Shown: positions 36,846-46,013 of the stretch, in pieces
Position numbering within the stretch: position 1 is the stretch's first letter
Layout: every line of letters begins with the position of its first letter
Source of the DNA: Flavobacterium cupreum
GTDB lineage: Bacteria; Bacteroidota; Bacteroidia; Flavobacteriales; Flavobacteriaceae
Reading direction: 5' to 3'
NCBI RefSeq assembly: GCF_003996965.1
Contig: NZ_QWDM01000015.1
Location: 62,001 to 126,000, forward strand
DNA length: 64,000 nucleotides
Translations under genes and position numbers: made by a program
The notes under the pieces: generated by a model
Seen by the model: only the letters and a program-made list of their open reading frames with translations
What the model was told of the DNA's origin: nothing
Databases searched by the model: none

Positions 36846-36954
36846 GATTTTATCTATAGAAGATATGATTTTCTTTTTCATACTTCTACTTATTGCACTT
36901 GGAATTATTAACGTAATAAACTGGATTTATAAAAAGATAAACAGATGGCATTAG
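36838..36954 (+). CDS. Tiny membrane protein (38 aa)
   Basis: An ATG at 36838 opens MSKILSIEDM followed by one strong transmembrane helix (FFFILLLIALGIINVINWI) and a basic tail KKINRWH. It overlaps the upstream stop by 8 nt and the downstream start by 10 nt, which supports translation as part of the early operon. Function unknown. Confidence 0.5.
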   Translation: MSKILSIEDMIFFFILLLIALGIINVINWIYKKINRWH

Positions 36955-37175
36955 AAACAATCACAATTCCGCTGGAAACTTACAAATGTCTGCGGGGGCA
37001 TTTAGAAAAGGCTAATGAAATATTCAATAGTCTGGGAATGGCTGAGGGGTTAGCAAGTGAGAGCAAGCCTCTTAAGCCAGAACCGAAACAAACAAGATCA
37101 CAGAAAATTGAAAAATACAAAAATTTAATTGGAAGTGGTCAACGGGTAAAAAAGCCTGAATATCTTAAAAAATAA
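36945..37175 (+). CDS. Hypothetical early phage protein
   Basis: A 76-residue, mostly polar protein with an N-terminal helix (LETYKCLRGHLEKANEIFNS) and a Lys-rich C-terminal half. No family is recognised. It is the last gene before an intrinsic terminator that overlaps its stop codon. Confidence 0.6.
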   Translation: MALETITIPLETYKCLRGHLEKANEIFNSLGMAEGLASESKPLKPEPKQTRSQKIEKYKNLIGSGQRVKKPEYLKK

Positions 37176-37203
37176 AAGCCACTTGACAGAGTGGCTTTTT
37201 ATA
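37174..37203 (+). terminator. Intrinsic terminator
   Basis: A 10-bp stem AAAAGCCACT/AGTGGCTTTT (37174-37183 with 37190-37199), loop of 6, followed by T residues. It would end the first early transcript or act as an antitermination point. Confidence 0.8.
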
Positions 37204-37244
37204 ATAATTCAATCACGGACCTCGAAATCCTTAATCTATTTATT

Positions 37245-37466
37245 ATGAATGCAAATTTAATACAAAGATTCTGCAATACAACATTGTCGAATGATAAAAC
37301 TAAACACCTTTTAGGTAAATGCTTGCGAAAAGCATTTGATGAATCTATTTCAGATGCTTTGGAATCTGAAAATATCCTAGGGTTAGCTTGGAAGTTCCAG
37401 GTACCACAATTTGATGAGATGTTTGAAGATCATCAAAATCACGATTATCCACCTTTTGAATGTTAG
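37245..37466 (+). CDS. Hypothetical phage protein
   Basis: Start taken at the ATG at 37245 (MNANLIQRFC), since an upstream GTG lies within the terminator stem. The 73-residue acidic protein has a helical first half and ends in DHQNHDYPPFEC. Unrecognised. Confidence 0.55.
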   Translation: MNANLIQRFCNTTLSNDKTKHLLGKCLRKAFDESISDALESENILGLAWKFQVPQFDEMFEDHQNHDYPPFEC

Positions 37467-37468
37467 TT

Positions 37469-37990
37469 ATGGAAATTAAGAAAAACCAAATTTTTAAAAC
37501 TCCAGTAGGATTGATTTTAAAAGTAAAAACAGTTCGTGAATCAGGTTTACATACTCTGGAACTGATTGATGAAAAAGGAAATATTATTCCAGAGAGAAGA
37601 AATCATCGAGGTCATGTAATTGAGAGATCAGTTCGCATATGTTCTGAAGAGACAATTCGAACCTTTAAAAAATTAGCTATTGGAATGTTACTTCTGTTTT
37701 GTTCGATGGCATACTCTCAAAAAAAGAAATTTGTTATGGCTGCCGATTCAAAACATAAGGTCTTAATGATTGGCCAGATGCAGGCACTTTCTTTTGATGA
37801 TAGAATCTATTCCATTGACAAAAAAAGGGGCTGGTACGTGGACCGGAATGATACAGTCATCTGGGTATACGGGCACAATCCTTTGGATTTTAAAGATGTG
37901 GTTAAGGTTGGCTTTTACAAAGACTTTCAAAACTACGTTGTAAGTCTCAAAACTGAAAAACTAAAAAACTTCAACGATGTCACTCGTTAA
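37469..37990 (+). CDS. Hypothetical protein with internal signal-like helix
   Basis: A 173-residue protein, ATG at 37469 preferred to the TTG at 37460. The first 70 residues look like a small beta domain. A hydrophobic helix follows that resembles a signal peptide (KKLAIGMLLLFCSMAYSQ), then about 90 residues with aromatic repeats (GWYVDRNDTVIWVYGHN). It may be a single-span membrane protein or two fused units. No family is recognised. Confidence 0.6.
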   Translation: MEIKKNQIFKTPVGLILKVKTVRESGLHTLELIDEKGNIIPERRNHRGHVIERSVRICSEETIRTFKKLAIGMLLLFCSMAYSQKKKFVMAADSKHKVLMIGQMQALSFDDRIYSIDKKRGWYVDRNDTVIWVYGHNPLDFKDVVKVGFYKDFQNYVVSLKTEKLKNFNDVTR

Positions 37991-38132
37991 ATTCGATCGC
38001 GAACAGAGGCTTTATAATTTTTATAAAAAGTTTCTTGACAATCCACATCTAATTGATAAGGTTGTGATAGAATCTTTTAAAGAAGATCTGGAGCTACTTA
38101 ATAATTACAAAAAACATAAAAAAATAATTTAA
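37977..38132 (+). CDS. Small hypothetical phage protein (51 aa)
   Basis: ATG at 37977 overlaps the end of the upstream gene. The sequence (MSLVKFDREQRLYNFYKKFL...) is a helical, charged protein with no TM segment. The following ATPase gene starts 11 nt after its stop. Coding is supported by overlap and codon use only. Confidence 0.5.
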   Translation: MSLVKFDREQRLYNFYKKFLDNPHLIDKVVIESFKEDLELLNNYKKHKKII

Positions 38133-38143
38133 TTATAAATAAA

Positions 38144-40234
38144 ATGAAATCAATTGAAATCAAAGGTTTGATCCTTACCAACTTTAAAGGAATCGTTAAA
38201 TTAAAAGTGAACTTTCAGCATAATACAGATGTTTTTGGTGCGAATGGTACCGGAAAATCTACAATTTACGATGCCTTTTTATGGCTACTTTTTGGAAAAA
38301 ATGCAGAGGAAAAAAAAGAGTTTAGCATCAAAAATACAGTTGATACGTCGCTTAACCGCCAAGACCATGAAGTTGAAGGAATGTTGCAAGTGGATGGTGA
38401 TTCAGTTACTTTAAAAAAGATTTACAAAGAGAAGTGGACAAAGAAAAGAGGTGAGGAGATTGCAGAATATACCGGAAATGAAACGATTTATTACTGGAAT
38501 GATGTTCCGATGCAGCAAAAAGAGTTTCAGCAAAAAGTTTACGGTATTCTTGATGAAACAGTTTTCAAACTGATAACAAATCCTTATGCTCTTAATTCTT
38601 TAAAGTGGCAAGATCGCCGCGGGATCCTTACGCAGATGTCCGGGGAATTATCCAATGAAGAAATTGCTTCCGGTAATCCGGAATATGAAGCATTGGTTGC
38701 GAACCTTACCCAGGGTAAAACAATGGAAGATTATTTGAAACAAATAAAAGCCAGTGTTAAAAAATCAAAAGATGATCTTAAACAAATTCCAACGCGAATT
38801 GATGAGGTATCAAAAACAAAACCGGAAGCTTACGATTTCACAGCCCTTAAAAATGTGCTTGCAGCAAAAGAGACTCAATTATCTGCTATTGATGTGAGCA
38901 TCCAAGATAAATCTAAAGGATTACAATCAGTTCTTGAAGCTAACGAAACGGCCCAAAGATCAGCTTCAAACTTAAGATCTGAAATCTCAAATATTGAAAT
39001 TGAGACAATGACAAAAGCCAGTAATTCAACCAAAAAAGATACTTCGGTTCTGGATGGTTTGAATGCAGTTTTAAAAACAAAACAAGCTGATTTATTGACG
39101 GCTAATAATAGTCTGGTTAGGATAAAAGGTTTGGTTATAGCAAAAGAATCTGATTTATCTACGCTGGATATCACAATTCAAAATAAACGCGAAGAATGGA
39201 CCACTGAAAATGCTAAGGAGCTTTCTTTCGATGACAATTCATTTTGTTGCCCAACTTGTAAACGAAATTTTGAAGAATCAGATATTGAAACGAAAAAGAC
39301 TGAAATGTCTAATAATTTTAAAACTGAAAAAAGTAACAAGCTTACCGAAATTAACCGTCAAGGGGGATTGTTAAAAACTCAAAAAGAGAATTTAGAAGCA
39401 GAATTATCGGCATTAAAAATACGAGTTACAAACGGTGAAACGGTTATTTCCAATTTAGAATCTGAAATATTAACAATCGAATCCAGCATTAAAACCGAAA
39501 GCGCTAAGTCCGTTAATTATGAGCCGGCTGATGCAACAGCAATCTACAACGAATTATTAGATGCTAATGAAGTTTATAAGGCTAATAAATTGGAACTTGA
39601 AACAGTTTCAAAAACAATTCAGGAAGTTCCTAAAGTTGATGATGAACAGCTAAAATCAGACAGAAACAATCTTGTTTTAGAAATGGACGATATCAAAACT
39701 AAGTTGCGTAACGAGTCTCAGATTAAATTGGTTAACGATAGAATTACCGCATTAAAAGAGGAGGAAACCAAACTGGCTCAGGAGATTGCCGGTGTTGAAA
39801 AAACACAATTCTTGATCGAGCGATTCGAAAAAGATAAAATGACCGCCATTGAGGACAATGTTAATTCAAAATTCAAAATTGTCAAATTCAAAATGTTTGA
39901 AGATCAAGTTAACGGTGGTGAGAATCCTGCTTGCGAAATCTATGTAAACGGAGTTCCATTCTCAGATGCTAATACAGCATCAAAAATCAATGCTGGAATT
40001 GACATCATTTCCACCCTTTCAAAATTCTACCAAGTATCAGCCCCAATTTTTATTGATGGTGCTGAATCTATCCATGACATTATGCAGACTGATAGCCAAA
40101 TGATCAGATTGGTAGTTTTAGAGGATTTATCTTTTTCTGAAGACAAAATAGAAAGAGATACTTATTATAAATTCATTGATAAAGTTAAAAATAATGGAGG
40201 TCTAATATTAGACGAAACATTAAAATCAGCATAA
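38144..40234 (+). CDS. SMC/Rad50-like AAA ATPase with zinc hook
   Basis: A 696-residue protein with Walker A GANGTGKST (about 32-40), long coiled coils on both sides of a central CCPTC motif (Cys368, 369 and 372) like the Rad50/SbcC zinc hook, and a C-terminal Walker B-like IFIDGAES near 634. It lies four genes before RecT in the same transcript, so it probably helps process DNA ends for phage recombination. No partner of the SbcD nuclease type is seen next to it; the MBL-fold protein downstream might play that part. Confidence 0.88.
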   Translation: MKSIEIKGLILTNFKGIVKLKVNFQHNTDVFGANGTGKSTIYDAFLWLLFGKNAEEKKEFSIKNTVDTSLNRQDHEVEGMLQVDGDSVTLKKIYKEKWTKKRGEEIAEYTGNETIYYWNDVPMQQKEFQQKVYGILDETVFKLITNPYALNSLKWQDRRGILTQMSGELSNEEIASGNPEYEALVANLTQGKTMEDYLKQIKASVKKSKDDLKQIPTRIDEVSKTKPEAYDFTALKNVLAAKETQLSAIDVSIQDKSKGLQSVLEANETAQRSASNLRSEISNIEIETMTKASNSTKKDTSVLDGLNAVLKTKQADLLTANNSLVRIKGLVIAKESDLSTLDITIQNKREEWTTENAKELSFDDNSFCCPTCKRNFEESDIETKKTEMSNNFKTEKSNKLTEINRQGGLLKTQKENLEAELSALKIRVTNGETVISNLESEILTIESSIKTESAKSVNYEPADATAIYNELLDANEVYKANKLELETVSKTIQEVPKVDDEQLKSDRNNLVLEMDDIKTKLRNESQIKLVNDRITALKEEETKLAQEIAGVEKTQFLIERFEKDKMTAIEDNVNSKFKIVKFKMFEDQVNGGENPACEIYVNGVPFSDANTASKINAGIDIISTLSKFYQVSAPIFIDGAESIHDIMQTDSQMIRLVVLEDLSFSEDKIERDTYYKFIDKVKNNGGLILDETLKSA

Positions 40235-40443
40235 TGACTGACCATATAGTCAAAAGAAACTCCGACGGGATCCTTACTGAAAATTGTAAAGAGAATGTCG
40301 GAGTTAAAATTGGAAGTTTTGACTGTACGGCCAATTGTCCGCATAATCAAAATACTAAAAAAGAAATTCAAGAACAGGCTTTCGATTTAAAAATCGTGAG
40401 GTGTCCAAAACTTCAAAGCAATCAATTAACAATAGAAATGTAA
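40234..40443 (+). CDS. Small cysteine-containing phage protein
   Basis: A 69-residue protein overlapping the ATPase stop by one base (TAATG). It has four Cys (NCKEN, DCTANC, RCPKL) and may bind a metal. It lies between recombination genes; no family is recognised. Confidence 0.65.
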   Translation: MTDHIVKRNSDGILTENCKENVGVKIGSFDCTANCPHNQNTKKEIQEQAFDLKIVRCPKLQSNQLTIEM

Positions 40444-40670
40444 TGAATGAATATATACAAATTTCAAAAAATTTCATAAAGGGTGATGTTATAACCTCAT
40501 GTGATGAATTGATAGAATTAGCGCGATTAAAGAAATCGGTTTATCACTATGGGATGAAGATTAAACCAGCATCTGTCATTATAAACATGTCTTATACTGT
40601 TGTTTATTCAATGGTATCAAGGGGATCACTACACAAAATAATAAAATTCAAACCTCTTAAAATAAAATAA
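40443..40670 (+). CDS. Small hypothetical phage protein
   Basis: Start at 40443 as TAATG with the preceding stop. The 75-residue protein has helices and the segment SVIINMSYTVVYSMVSRGSL, suggestive of an HTH or primer-type fold but not decisive. Unrecognised. Confidence 0.6.
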   Translation: MNEYIQISKNFIKGDVITSCDELIELARLKKSVYHYGMKIKPASVIINMSYTVVYSMVSRGSLHKIIKFKPLKIK

Positions 40671-40672
40671 AA

Positions 40673-41551
40673 ATGAGTACGCCAAACACACAAGTAGCAG
40701 ATGTAAAAAAAGATATTTCAGTTCAAGTATTAAGTAAGATTGAATCTTTTCAAGCATCAGGAGAACTTACCTTGCCAAAAGGTTACAACGCTGAAAATGC
40801 ATTAAAATCTGCTTACATTATTCTTTCCGATCCCAAAAATAACATTTTGGAAAAATGCAACAAAACATCCATTGCGGAGGCTCTTCTTAAAATGGTTGTT
40901 TACGGAGTATCACCGATTAAAAAACAATGTTATTTTATTCCGTACGGGGAAAAATTAGAATGTAGTATCTCATACGCTGGGAACATCGCAATTGCTAAGA
41001 GATACGGAAATCTTAAATGGATCAAAGGAAATGCGATTTTCGAAGGTGATACTTTTGAATTCGAAGTTGATCAAACAACTGGCCGAAGAAAAGTAATTAA
41101 GCACATACAAACGCTTGATAGTGTTGGTTCAAACAAAATAAAAGGAGCATACGCTGTATTTGAATTGAATGATGGATCAGTTGACGTTGAAGTAATGAGT
41201 ATCACCCAGATTCAAGCATCTTGGGCACAAGGAGGATCAAAAGGAAATTCACCTGCTCATAAGAACTTTGCTGACCAGATGGCGGTTAAAACGGTTTTAA
41301 ATAGAGCTTGCAAGTTATTGATTAGCAGTTCTGATGATTCAGTTCTATATGATCCGTTGGATGATGTAACTTCAATAGACGTTACATCCGAAAACGTACA
41401 ACACGAAGTTAGACAAAAGGCAAACAAACAAAATCTTGATTTTTCAGATGTTGATGATGCTGAAGTGTTAGATATCCCCGCCGAAGAACCTCCAATTACT
41501 GAAGTCTCTGATGCTTCAAATAAAGTACAAAGTAATACTCTCGATTTCTAA
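40673..41551 (+). CDS. recT: RecT-family single-strand annealing protein
   Basis: A 292-residue protein matching the RecT/Redbeta class. The central conserved block (KMVVYGVSPIKKQCYFIPYG, then LECSISYAGNIAIAKRYG) and the later SPAHKNFADQMAVKTVLNRA are typical. It anneals complementary DNA strands in phage recombination and replication. The C-terminal tail is acidic. Neighbours are the SMC-like ATPase and an MBL-fold protein, a set that often accompanies RecT in phages lacking RecE. Confidence 0.92.
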   Translation: MSTPNTQVADVKKDISVQVLSKIESFQASGELTLPKGYNAENALKSAYIILSDPKNNILEKCNKTSIAEALLKMVVYGVSPIKKQCYFIPYGEKLECSISYAGNIAIAKRYGNLKWIKGNAIFEGDTFEFEVDQTTGRRKVIKHIQTLDSVGSNKIKGAYAVFELNDGSVDVEVMSITQIQASWAQGGSKGNSPAHKNFADQMAVKTVLNRACKLLISSSDDSVLYDPLDDVTSIDVTSENVQHEVRQKANKQNLDFSDVDDAEVLDIPAEEPPITEVSDASNKVQSNTLDF

Positions 41552-42291
41552 TGAAATTAAAGGTCATTTCAACCGGTAGTATTGGCAACGCTTACATTCT
41601 TGAAACAGAGAATGAAGCGTTGCTTATTGAGTGTGGTGTAAATATTTTGGATATTAAAAAGGCTCTCGATTTTAATTATCATAAGGTTGTTGGTTGTATT
41701 GTCACTCACGAGCATCAGGATCATTGCAAATCAATAAATGAGGTAATGGAATTAGGTATTAATACTTATTCCGGTGCTAAAACTTTTGAATCCATTAATC
41801 TAAAAAGCATTCATCGAGCCAGAATCATTGCATCTAAACAATCTGTAAAAATTGGAAATTTTAATGTAATGGCATTTGACGTTCATCATGATGCCGCTGA
41901 ACCTTTAGGATATCTAATCGAACATCCGGAATGTGGTAAAGTTCTATTCTTAACCGATACAAATTATTGTAAATACACTTTTCCAGAATTAAATAATATC
42001 ATCATTGAATCAAATTTCTCCAAAGAAATTATTGATAGAAAGTTCGGCGCCGGTAGCAGCAAAGAGTTTTTGAGAGATAGAATTTTACGATCTCACTTTT
42101 CACTCGAAAACTGCAAAGACATGTTGGCCGCTAATGATCTGTCAAAAGTAAATAACATTGTTCTAATTCATTTGTCAGATAGCAATTCAAACGAAAAACA
42201 ATTTGTAAAAGAAGTAACTGAACTAACTGGAAAGAATGTAACAGCTGCAGTCAAAGGATTGCAAATCGATTTTAATAAAACACCATTTTAA
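41551..42291 (+). CDS. MBL-fold metallohydrolase of the recombination cassette
   Basis: A 246-residue metallo-beta-lactamase-fold enzyme with THEHQDH (H53, H55, D57 and H58), a second metal region in VHHDA, and an Asp in FLTDTNYC. Start and RecT stop share one base (TAATG). In many phages such proteins sit beside RecT and are thought to be nucleases; that role is inferred here from context. Confidence 0.88.
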   Translation: MKLKVISTGSIGNAYILETENEALLIECGVNILDIKKALDFNYHKVVGCIVTHEHQDHCKSINEVMELGINTYSGAKTFESINLKSIHRARIIASKQSVKIGNFNVMAFDVHHDAAEPLGYLIEHPECGKVLFLTDTNYCKYTFPELNNIIIESNFSKEIIDRKFGAGSSKEFLRDRILRSHFSLENCKDMLAANDLSKVNNIVLIHLSDSNSNEKQFVKEVTELTGKNVTAAVKGLQIDFNKTPF

Positions 42292-42307
42292 TTATAAAAA
42301 CGAAATT

Positions 42308-42880
42308 ATGAATACAGAAAATTTGAATGAAAAAACCAATAGCGAACTGAGCTATATCCTTGAATATTGTCCGGATTCCGAGATCAAAACCTCAGCAGGG
42401 AAAGCATTGGCCGAGAAGAACCCGACCAATAGCGAACTGAGCTATATCCTACGTTGGTGTCCGGATTCCGAGATCAAAACCTCAGCATGGAAAGCATTGG
42501 CCGAGAAGAACCCGACCAATAGCGAACTGAGCTATATCCTTGAATATTGTCCGGATTCCGAGATCAAAACCTCAGCATGGAAAGCATTGGCCGAGAATGT
42601 AGGGATCATTAATCCAGTAGATGAAAAAGCATTAATTAAAAAAATTGCAATTGCTGTAGTATCAAGACCAGGGAGTTTAAAAATGGATAGTTGGCATTGT
42701 GGAACTTCTCATTGTTTAGCTGGTCATGCTTGTGTCGAAAATGAAGAAGCTATGAGAATTGAAAAAGAACATTCAACTGAAATTGCTGGTGCTGCCGTTA
42801 TTCCAAGCTATGCTCATCTTTTTTATAGCGATGATGATACTGTTTTAGCAATATTAAAAGAAATAGCAAATCAAGACTAA
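42308..42880 (+). CDS. Repeat protein with C-terminal phage domain
   Basis: A 190-residue protein. Residues 10 to about 97 are three nearly identical 30-residue units (SELSYILEYCPDSEIKTSA and onward) resembling helical HEAT-like repeats. The C-terminal half carries WHCGTSHCLAGHAC, a Cys/His pattern seen in many phage proteins of unknown role, followed by YAHLFYSDDDTVLAIL. The repeats are almost identical at DNA level too, so copy number probably changes. Function unknown; protein binding is likely. Confidence 0.75.
   Translation: MNTENLNEKTNSELSYILEYCPDSEIKTSAGKALAEKNPTNSELSYILRWCPDSEIKTSAWKALAEKNPTNSELSYILEYCPDSEIKTSAWKALAENVGIINPVDEKALIKKIAIAVVSRPGSLKMDSWHCGTSHCLAGHACVENEEAMRIEKEHSTEIAGAAVIPSYAHLFYSDDDTVLAILKEIANQD
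42335..42597 (+). repeat. Three direct repeats of 90 bp within the coding sequence
   Basis: Units begin at 42335, 42425 and 42515 and differ at only a few positions (mainly a stretch encoding LEY or LRW, and one Gly/Trp codon). The period is a multiple of three, so gain or loss of units keeps the frame. Confidence 0.9.
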
Positions 42881-42892
42881 AACTTAATAATT

Positions 42893-43333
42893 ATGCTTTA
42901 CAATCCAGAAAAACCAATCGATGTCCAGAGAGCTGTTGAAAAGTTCAAATATTTTGTAAAGCATAATAAAGTATTTGAACTATCAGCCAAAAAAGTATCG
43001 AAGACTTATCCACAACTTAAATATGCACACCTCATCATGTCATGGTTTGCTATAGAATACGGTGAGCAGTTGGAATATATAAAATTTGAGTATTTCAAAA
43101 AACTTGTAAATTCCTCGATTTTCGAATATGAATTTATTAATCGTAAAACAGGAGAAGTAAGAATTGAATATAAAAGTTTGGCTGACCTTACTAAAGATGA
43201 ATTGTCATTAGCAATTGATCGATTTAGAGATTATGCGAGCAAAGAAGCCGGAATCTATCTTCCAGAACCTTCAGATTTAGCTTTAATGAGAGAAGTAGAA
43301 ATTCAAGTTAAAAACAATCTACAATATTTATGA
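42893..43333 (+). CDS. NinB-like phage recombination protein (tentative)
   Basis: A 146-residue protein. The pattern QLKYAHLIMSWFAIEYG, a lysine-rich start, and AIDRFRDYASKEAGIYLPEP resembles the Bacteroidetes form of phage NinB-like recombination proteins. It is followed by a gene overlapping its stop by 4 nt. Its place in a RecT/NinG-containing region supports the call. Confidence 0.55.
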   Translation: MLYNPEKPIDVQRAVEKFKYFVKHNKVFELSAKKVSKTYPQLKYAHLIMSWFAIEYGEQLEYIKFEYFKKLVNSSIFEYEFINRKTGEVRIEYKSLADLTKDELSLAIDRFRDYASKEAGIYLPEPSDLALMREVEIQVKNNLQYL

Positions 43334-43626
43334 ATCAGCAAGAAATCAATTTCGATGATCTTTTTCATATTGAAAATAAGATCAGTAACCAAGAACATTT
43401 CGAACGAAATAAAGAGATATTTTCCAACCAGTGCAGAATCGTATATGAGGCTCTTTTAAGAGGCGAAAGATTGACGACTACAAAAGCATTGATTGATTAC
43501 AAAATTGGCGATTTACGCAGAAGGATTAAGGATTTGAAGGATATCTGGAATGTTCCAATTAGATGGGAATATAAGAAAGGGAAATACAAAGAATTTTATT
43601 TAATAATTAATACAGATAAATCATGA
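43330..43626 (+). CDS. Small winged-helix-like phage protein
   Basis: A 98-residue protein with a helix-turn-helix outline: IVYEALLRGERLTTTKALID, then IGDLRRRIKDLKD and a wing-like VPIRWEYKKGKYKEFYLI. It overlaps its neighbours by 4 nt on both sides. Common in Bacteroidetes prophages; role unknown. Confidence 0.65.
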   Translation: MNQQEINFDDLFHIENKISNQEHFERNKEIFSNQCRIVYEALLRGERLTTTKALIDYKIGDLRRRIKDLKDIWNVPIRWEYKKGKYKEFYLIINTDKS

Positions 43627-44144
43627 ACATTAATATCAAGCAGGCCAACATTAAGAACAGTTTATTCTTAGCATATAAATATGACCAGTACGTCAAAAAT
43701 GCTAAGAAGTCCGCATCAGAATCTTCGGATGCACCAATTCATGATGATTTAAGAAATGCCTTTTCGGCCCTCATTCCTCACTTTGCTTTTATATGTGAAG
43801 AAATTAAAGAATCTGATTGTCAGGACAGATTAAACAATCCGGATGACGAACTACCTGAAGAACATATTTTATTGAAATACAAAACTCATGGTTTCACTAT
43901 AAGTGGTCAGGGTGATTCCGAAGGAGTTACGATTTCCGGAACCAAACGTTTAGAATCAGGAAAAGTATTGAGTTTAAATACTCCGTTTTTAAAGTTCGAG
44001 GACTACAATGATTATTATTTTATGGCCGAATTAAGAGAAGCTATCGACAATCTTAAATCAGAAGTATACGAATACCTCGAAGGAAAACAAGCCCCACCAA
44101 AACAGCAAGCAATGGAACTTGAAGAAGAAGAAGTTGCAATGTAA
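43623..44144 (+). CDS. Hypothetical phage protein
   Basis: A 173-residue protein starting MNINIKQANIKNSLFLAY, with a central beta-rich part (KTHGFTISGQGDSEGVTISG) and an acidic C-terminus ending EEEEVAM. It overlaps the upstream gene by 4 nt and precedes the helicase by 26 nt. Not recognised. Confidence 0.65.
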   Translation: MNINIKQANIKNSLFLAYKYDQYVKNAKKSASESSDAPIHDDLRNAFSALIPHFAFICEEIKESDCQDRLNNPDDELPEEHILLKYKTHGFTISGQGDSEGVTISGTKRLESGKVLSLNTPFLKFEDYNDYYFMAELREAIDNLKSEVYEYLEGKQAPPKQQAMELEEEEVAM

Positions 44145-44170
44145 AATTTTAATCTAATAATCTACGAGTA

Positions 44171-46003
44171 ATGCAAATAGTTGAATTTTTAAATGAGTTT
44201 CATATTTCAATTGATTTTGGAAGATGGAAGGACCGAAATACACAAATGGTTAAAGGAATTTGTATTATTTCAGAGTGGAGTACTAATATTTTAACTGGTC
44301 AATACATTGACAATCCTACCGATGTTTCAATGGTAATTAATGTTAAGCCGGATCAAATCAATATTCCGTTTGAACATTTAAAGAATAATCAAAGAATAAT
44401 TTGGAGAAAATTCAAGTCAGTTGCAAAATGGAATCATTCGAAGAAGGTTTGGGTTGTTCCCATTCTTTTTAAAGAACTGGTTTATAAAGTTGGTGAAAAA
44501 TGCAAAGCTTCTACAATTCAGATTAAAGATAATTTACCTGAAAGAGTTGATGTAATACCAGAACTACCAAAATTGCAATTAAAGTTGGGAATTGTTAATT
44601 CAATTACCGGACATATTCCAAGACCATATCAAGAAGATGGTATTGCTCGTGGATTAGAATTAAAAAGATTTATAAATGGCGATCAGCCGGGACTTGGAAA
44701 AACACTTCAAAGTATTGGTACTGTTTACGCAGCAGAAATGCAAGGAGAATTTACTTTTCCTTGCATTGTTATTTGTCCATCAGCTTTAAAAATAAACTGG
44801 AAACGTGAATTTGAAATGTGGACCGATAAAAAAGCAATGATTCTTGATGACAAAAACAAAGATACTTGGCACCGCTTTTATGAAATGGGCATGGCAGATG
44901 TATTCATTGTAAACTATGAATCATTAAAGAAATTTTTTGTTCTATCAATGCCAGGAAAAAAGGATTTAAAGCACTCCAGTCAAATATTAATGGATGAAAG
45001 GATAAAGATATTCAAATCTGCAATTGTAGATGAAAGCCATCGTCTAAAAGATCCTAATTCAATACAGGCAAAAATTTGTATCCAAATTACAAAGGCAAAA
45101 AAATACATCATTCTTCTGACAGGAACACCGGTAGTTAATAAACCGATTGATTTATTCAGTCAATTAGCAGTTATGTTCAAACTTGGGCACTTTGGCGGAG
45201 AAAATGGATTTAAAGCAAGGTATTGTGAAGGTGGAAAAGGTTCTGCAAATTTGAAAGAGTTGAATTATTTAATGAACATGTCTTGTTATTTCATGAGAAA
45301 GAAAGAAGACGTTTTAAAGGATCTTCCGCCATTATCACGTCAGACAATTTTATGTTCGCTGACAAACAAAAAAGAGTTTGACATTGTTCGTGATGATTTT
45401 GCCAATTTCCTTAAAAATTCTGACTTAACTGATTCAGAAATTAAGAAGAAAGTAAGCTCGGAAACTATTGTAAAAATTACAATGTTACTTCAAATTTCTG
45501 CAAAAGGAAAAATTGAAGCAGCTCAGGAATACATCGATGAAATAGTTGATTCTGGTCAAAAGATAGTAGTTTTTTGTAAGCATAAAATAATAGTTGATCT
45601 ACTCAAACAATTGTATCCAAAAGCTGTTACGGTTACCGGAAATGATGATTCTATTCAAAAACAGAATTCTGTCGATAGCTTCCAGAATAAACCAGATACC
45701 AAAATAATCATTTGTAATCATAAGGCGGCCGGTGTTGGTCTAACTCTAACAGCCAGTAGTGAAGTACTATTTGTAGAGCTTCCATGGACACAAGCCGATT
45801 GTGAGCAGGCTGAAGCAAGATGCCACCGTATGGGCCAGCCAAGTAATGTTAGGGCAACTTATTTGCTAGGAGAAGATACTTTGGACCAATGGTTATATGA
45901 TATCATTCAAGAAAAGAAAGCTATTGCAAATGCTATTACCGGGACTGAAGATATAGTTCCAACAAGTATTTTAAGTAGTGTATTTGATTTGTTTAAAAAG
46001 TAA
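44171..46003 (+). CDS. SNF2-type DNA helicase/translocase
   Basis: A 610-residue superfamily 2 enzyme. The N-terminal part of about 140 residues is SMARCAL1/HARP-like in look (WRKFKSVAKWNHSKKVWVVP). Motif I is DQPGLGKTLQ near 172-181, motif II is VDESHR near 287, motif III is LLTGTPVVNKP and motif VI is EARCHRMGQ near 550. It probably remodels forks or displaces proteins during phage replication. Length and motif order fit an active enzyme. Confidence 0.92.
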   Translation: MQIVEFLNEFHISIDFGRWKDRNTQMVKGICIISEWSTNILTGQYIDNPTDVSMVINVKPDQINIPFEHLKNNQRIIWRKFKSVAKWNHSKKVWVVPILFKELVYKVGEKCKASTIQIKDNLPERVDVIPELPKLQLKLGIVNSITGHIPRPYQEDGIARGLELKRFINGDQPGLGKTLQSIGTVYAAEMQGEFTFPCIVICPSALKINWKREFEMWTDKKAMILDDKNKDTWHRFYEMGMADVFIVNYESLKKFFVLSMPGKKDLKHSSQILMDERIKIFKSAIVDESHRLKDPNSIQAKICIQITKAKKYIILLTGTPVVNKPIDLFSQLAVMFKLGHFGGENGFKARYCEGGKGSANLKELNYLMNMSCYFMRKKEDVLKDLPPLSRQTILCSLTNKKEFDIVRDDFANFLKNSDLTDSEIKKKVSSETIVKITMLLQISAKGKIEAAQEYIDEIVDSGQKIVVFCKHKIIVDLLKQLYPKAVTVTGNDDSIQKQNSVDSFQNKPDTKIIICNHKAAGVGLTLTASSEVLFVELPWTQADCEQAEARCHRMGQPSNVRATYLLGEDTLDQWLYDIIQEKKAIANAITGTEDIVPTSILSSVFDLFKK

Positions 46004-46013
46004 AACATGAGAT

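Noticed and set aside
38144..40234. SMC-like ATPase as DndD partner of the DndC-like enzyme
   Set aside because: It has a central Rad50-type zinc hook, lies in the RecT cassette 15 kb away, and no dndB or dndE is present, so a Dnd locus is not supported.
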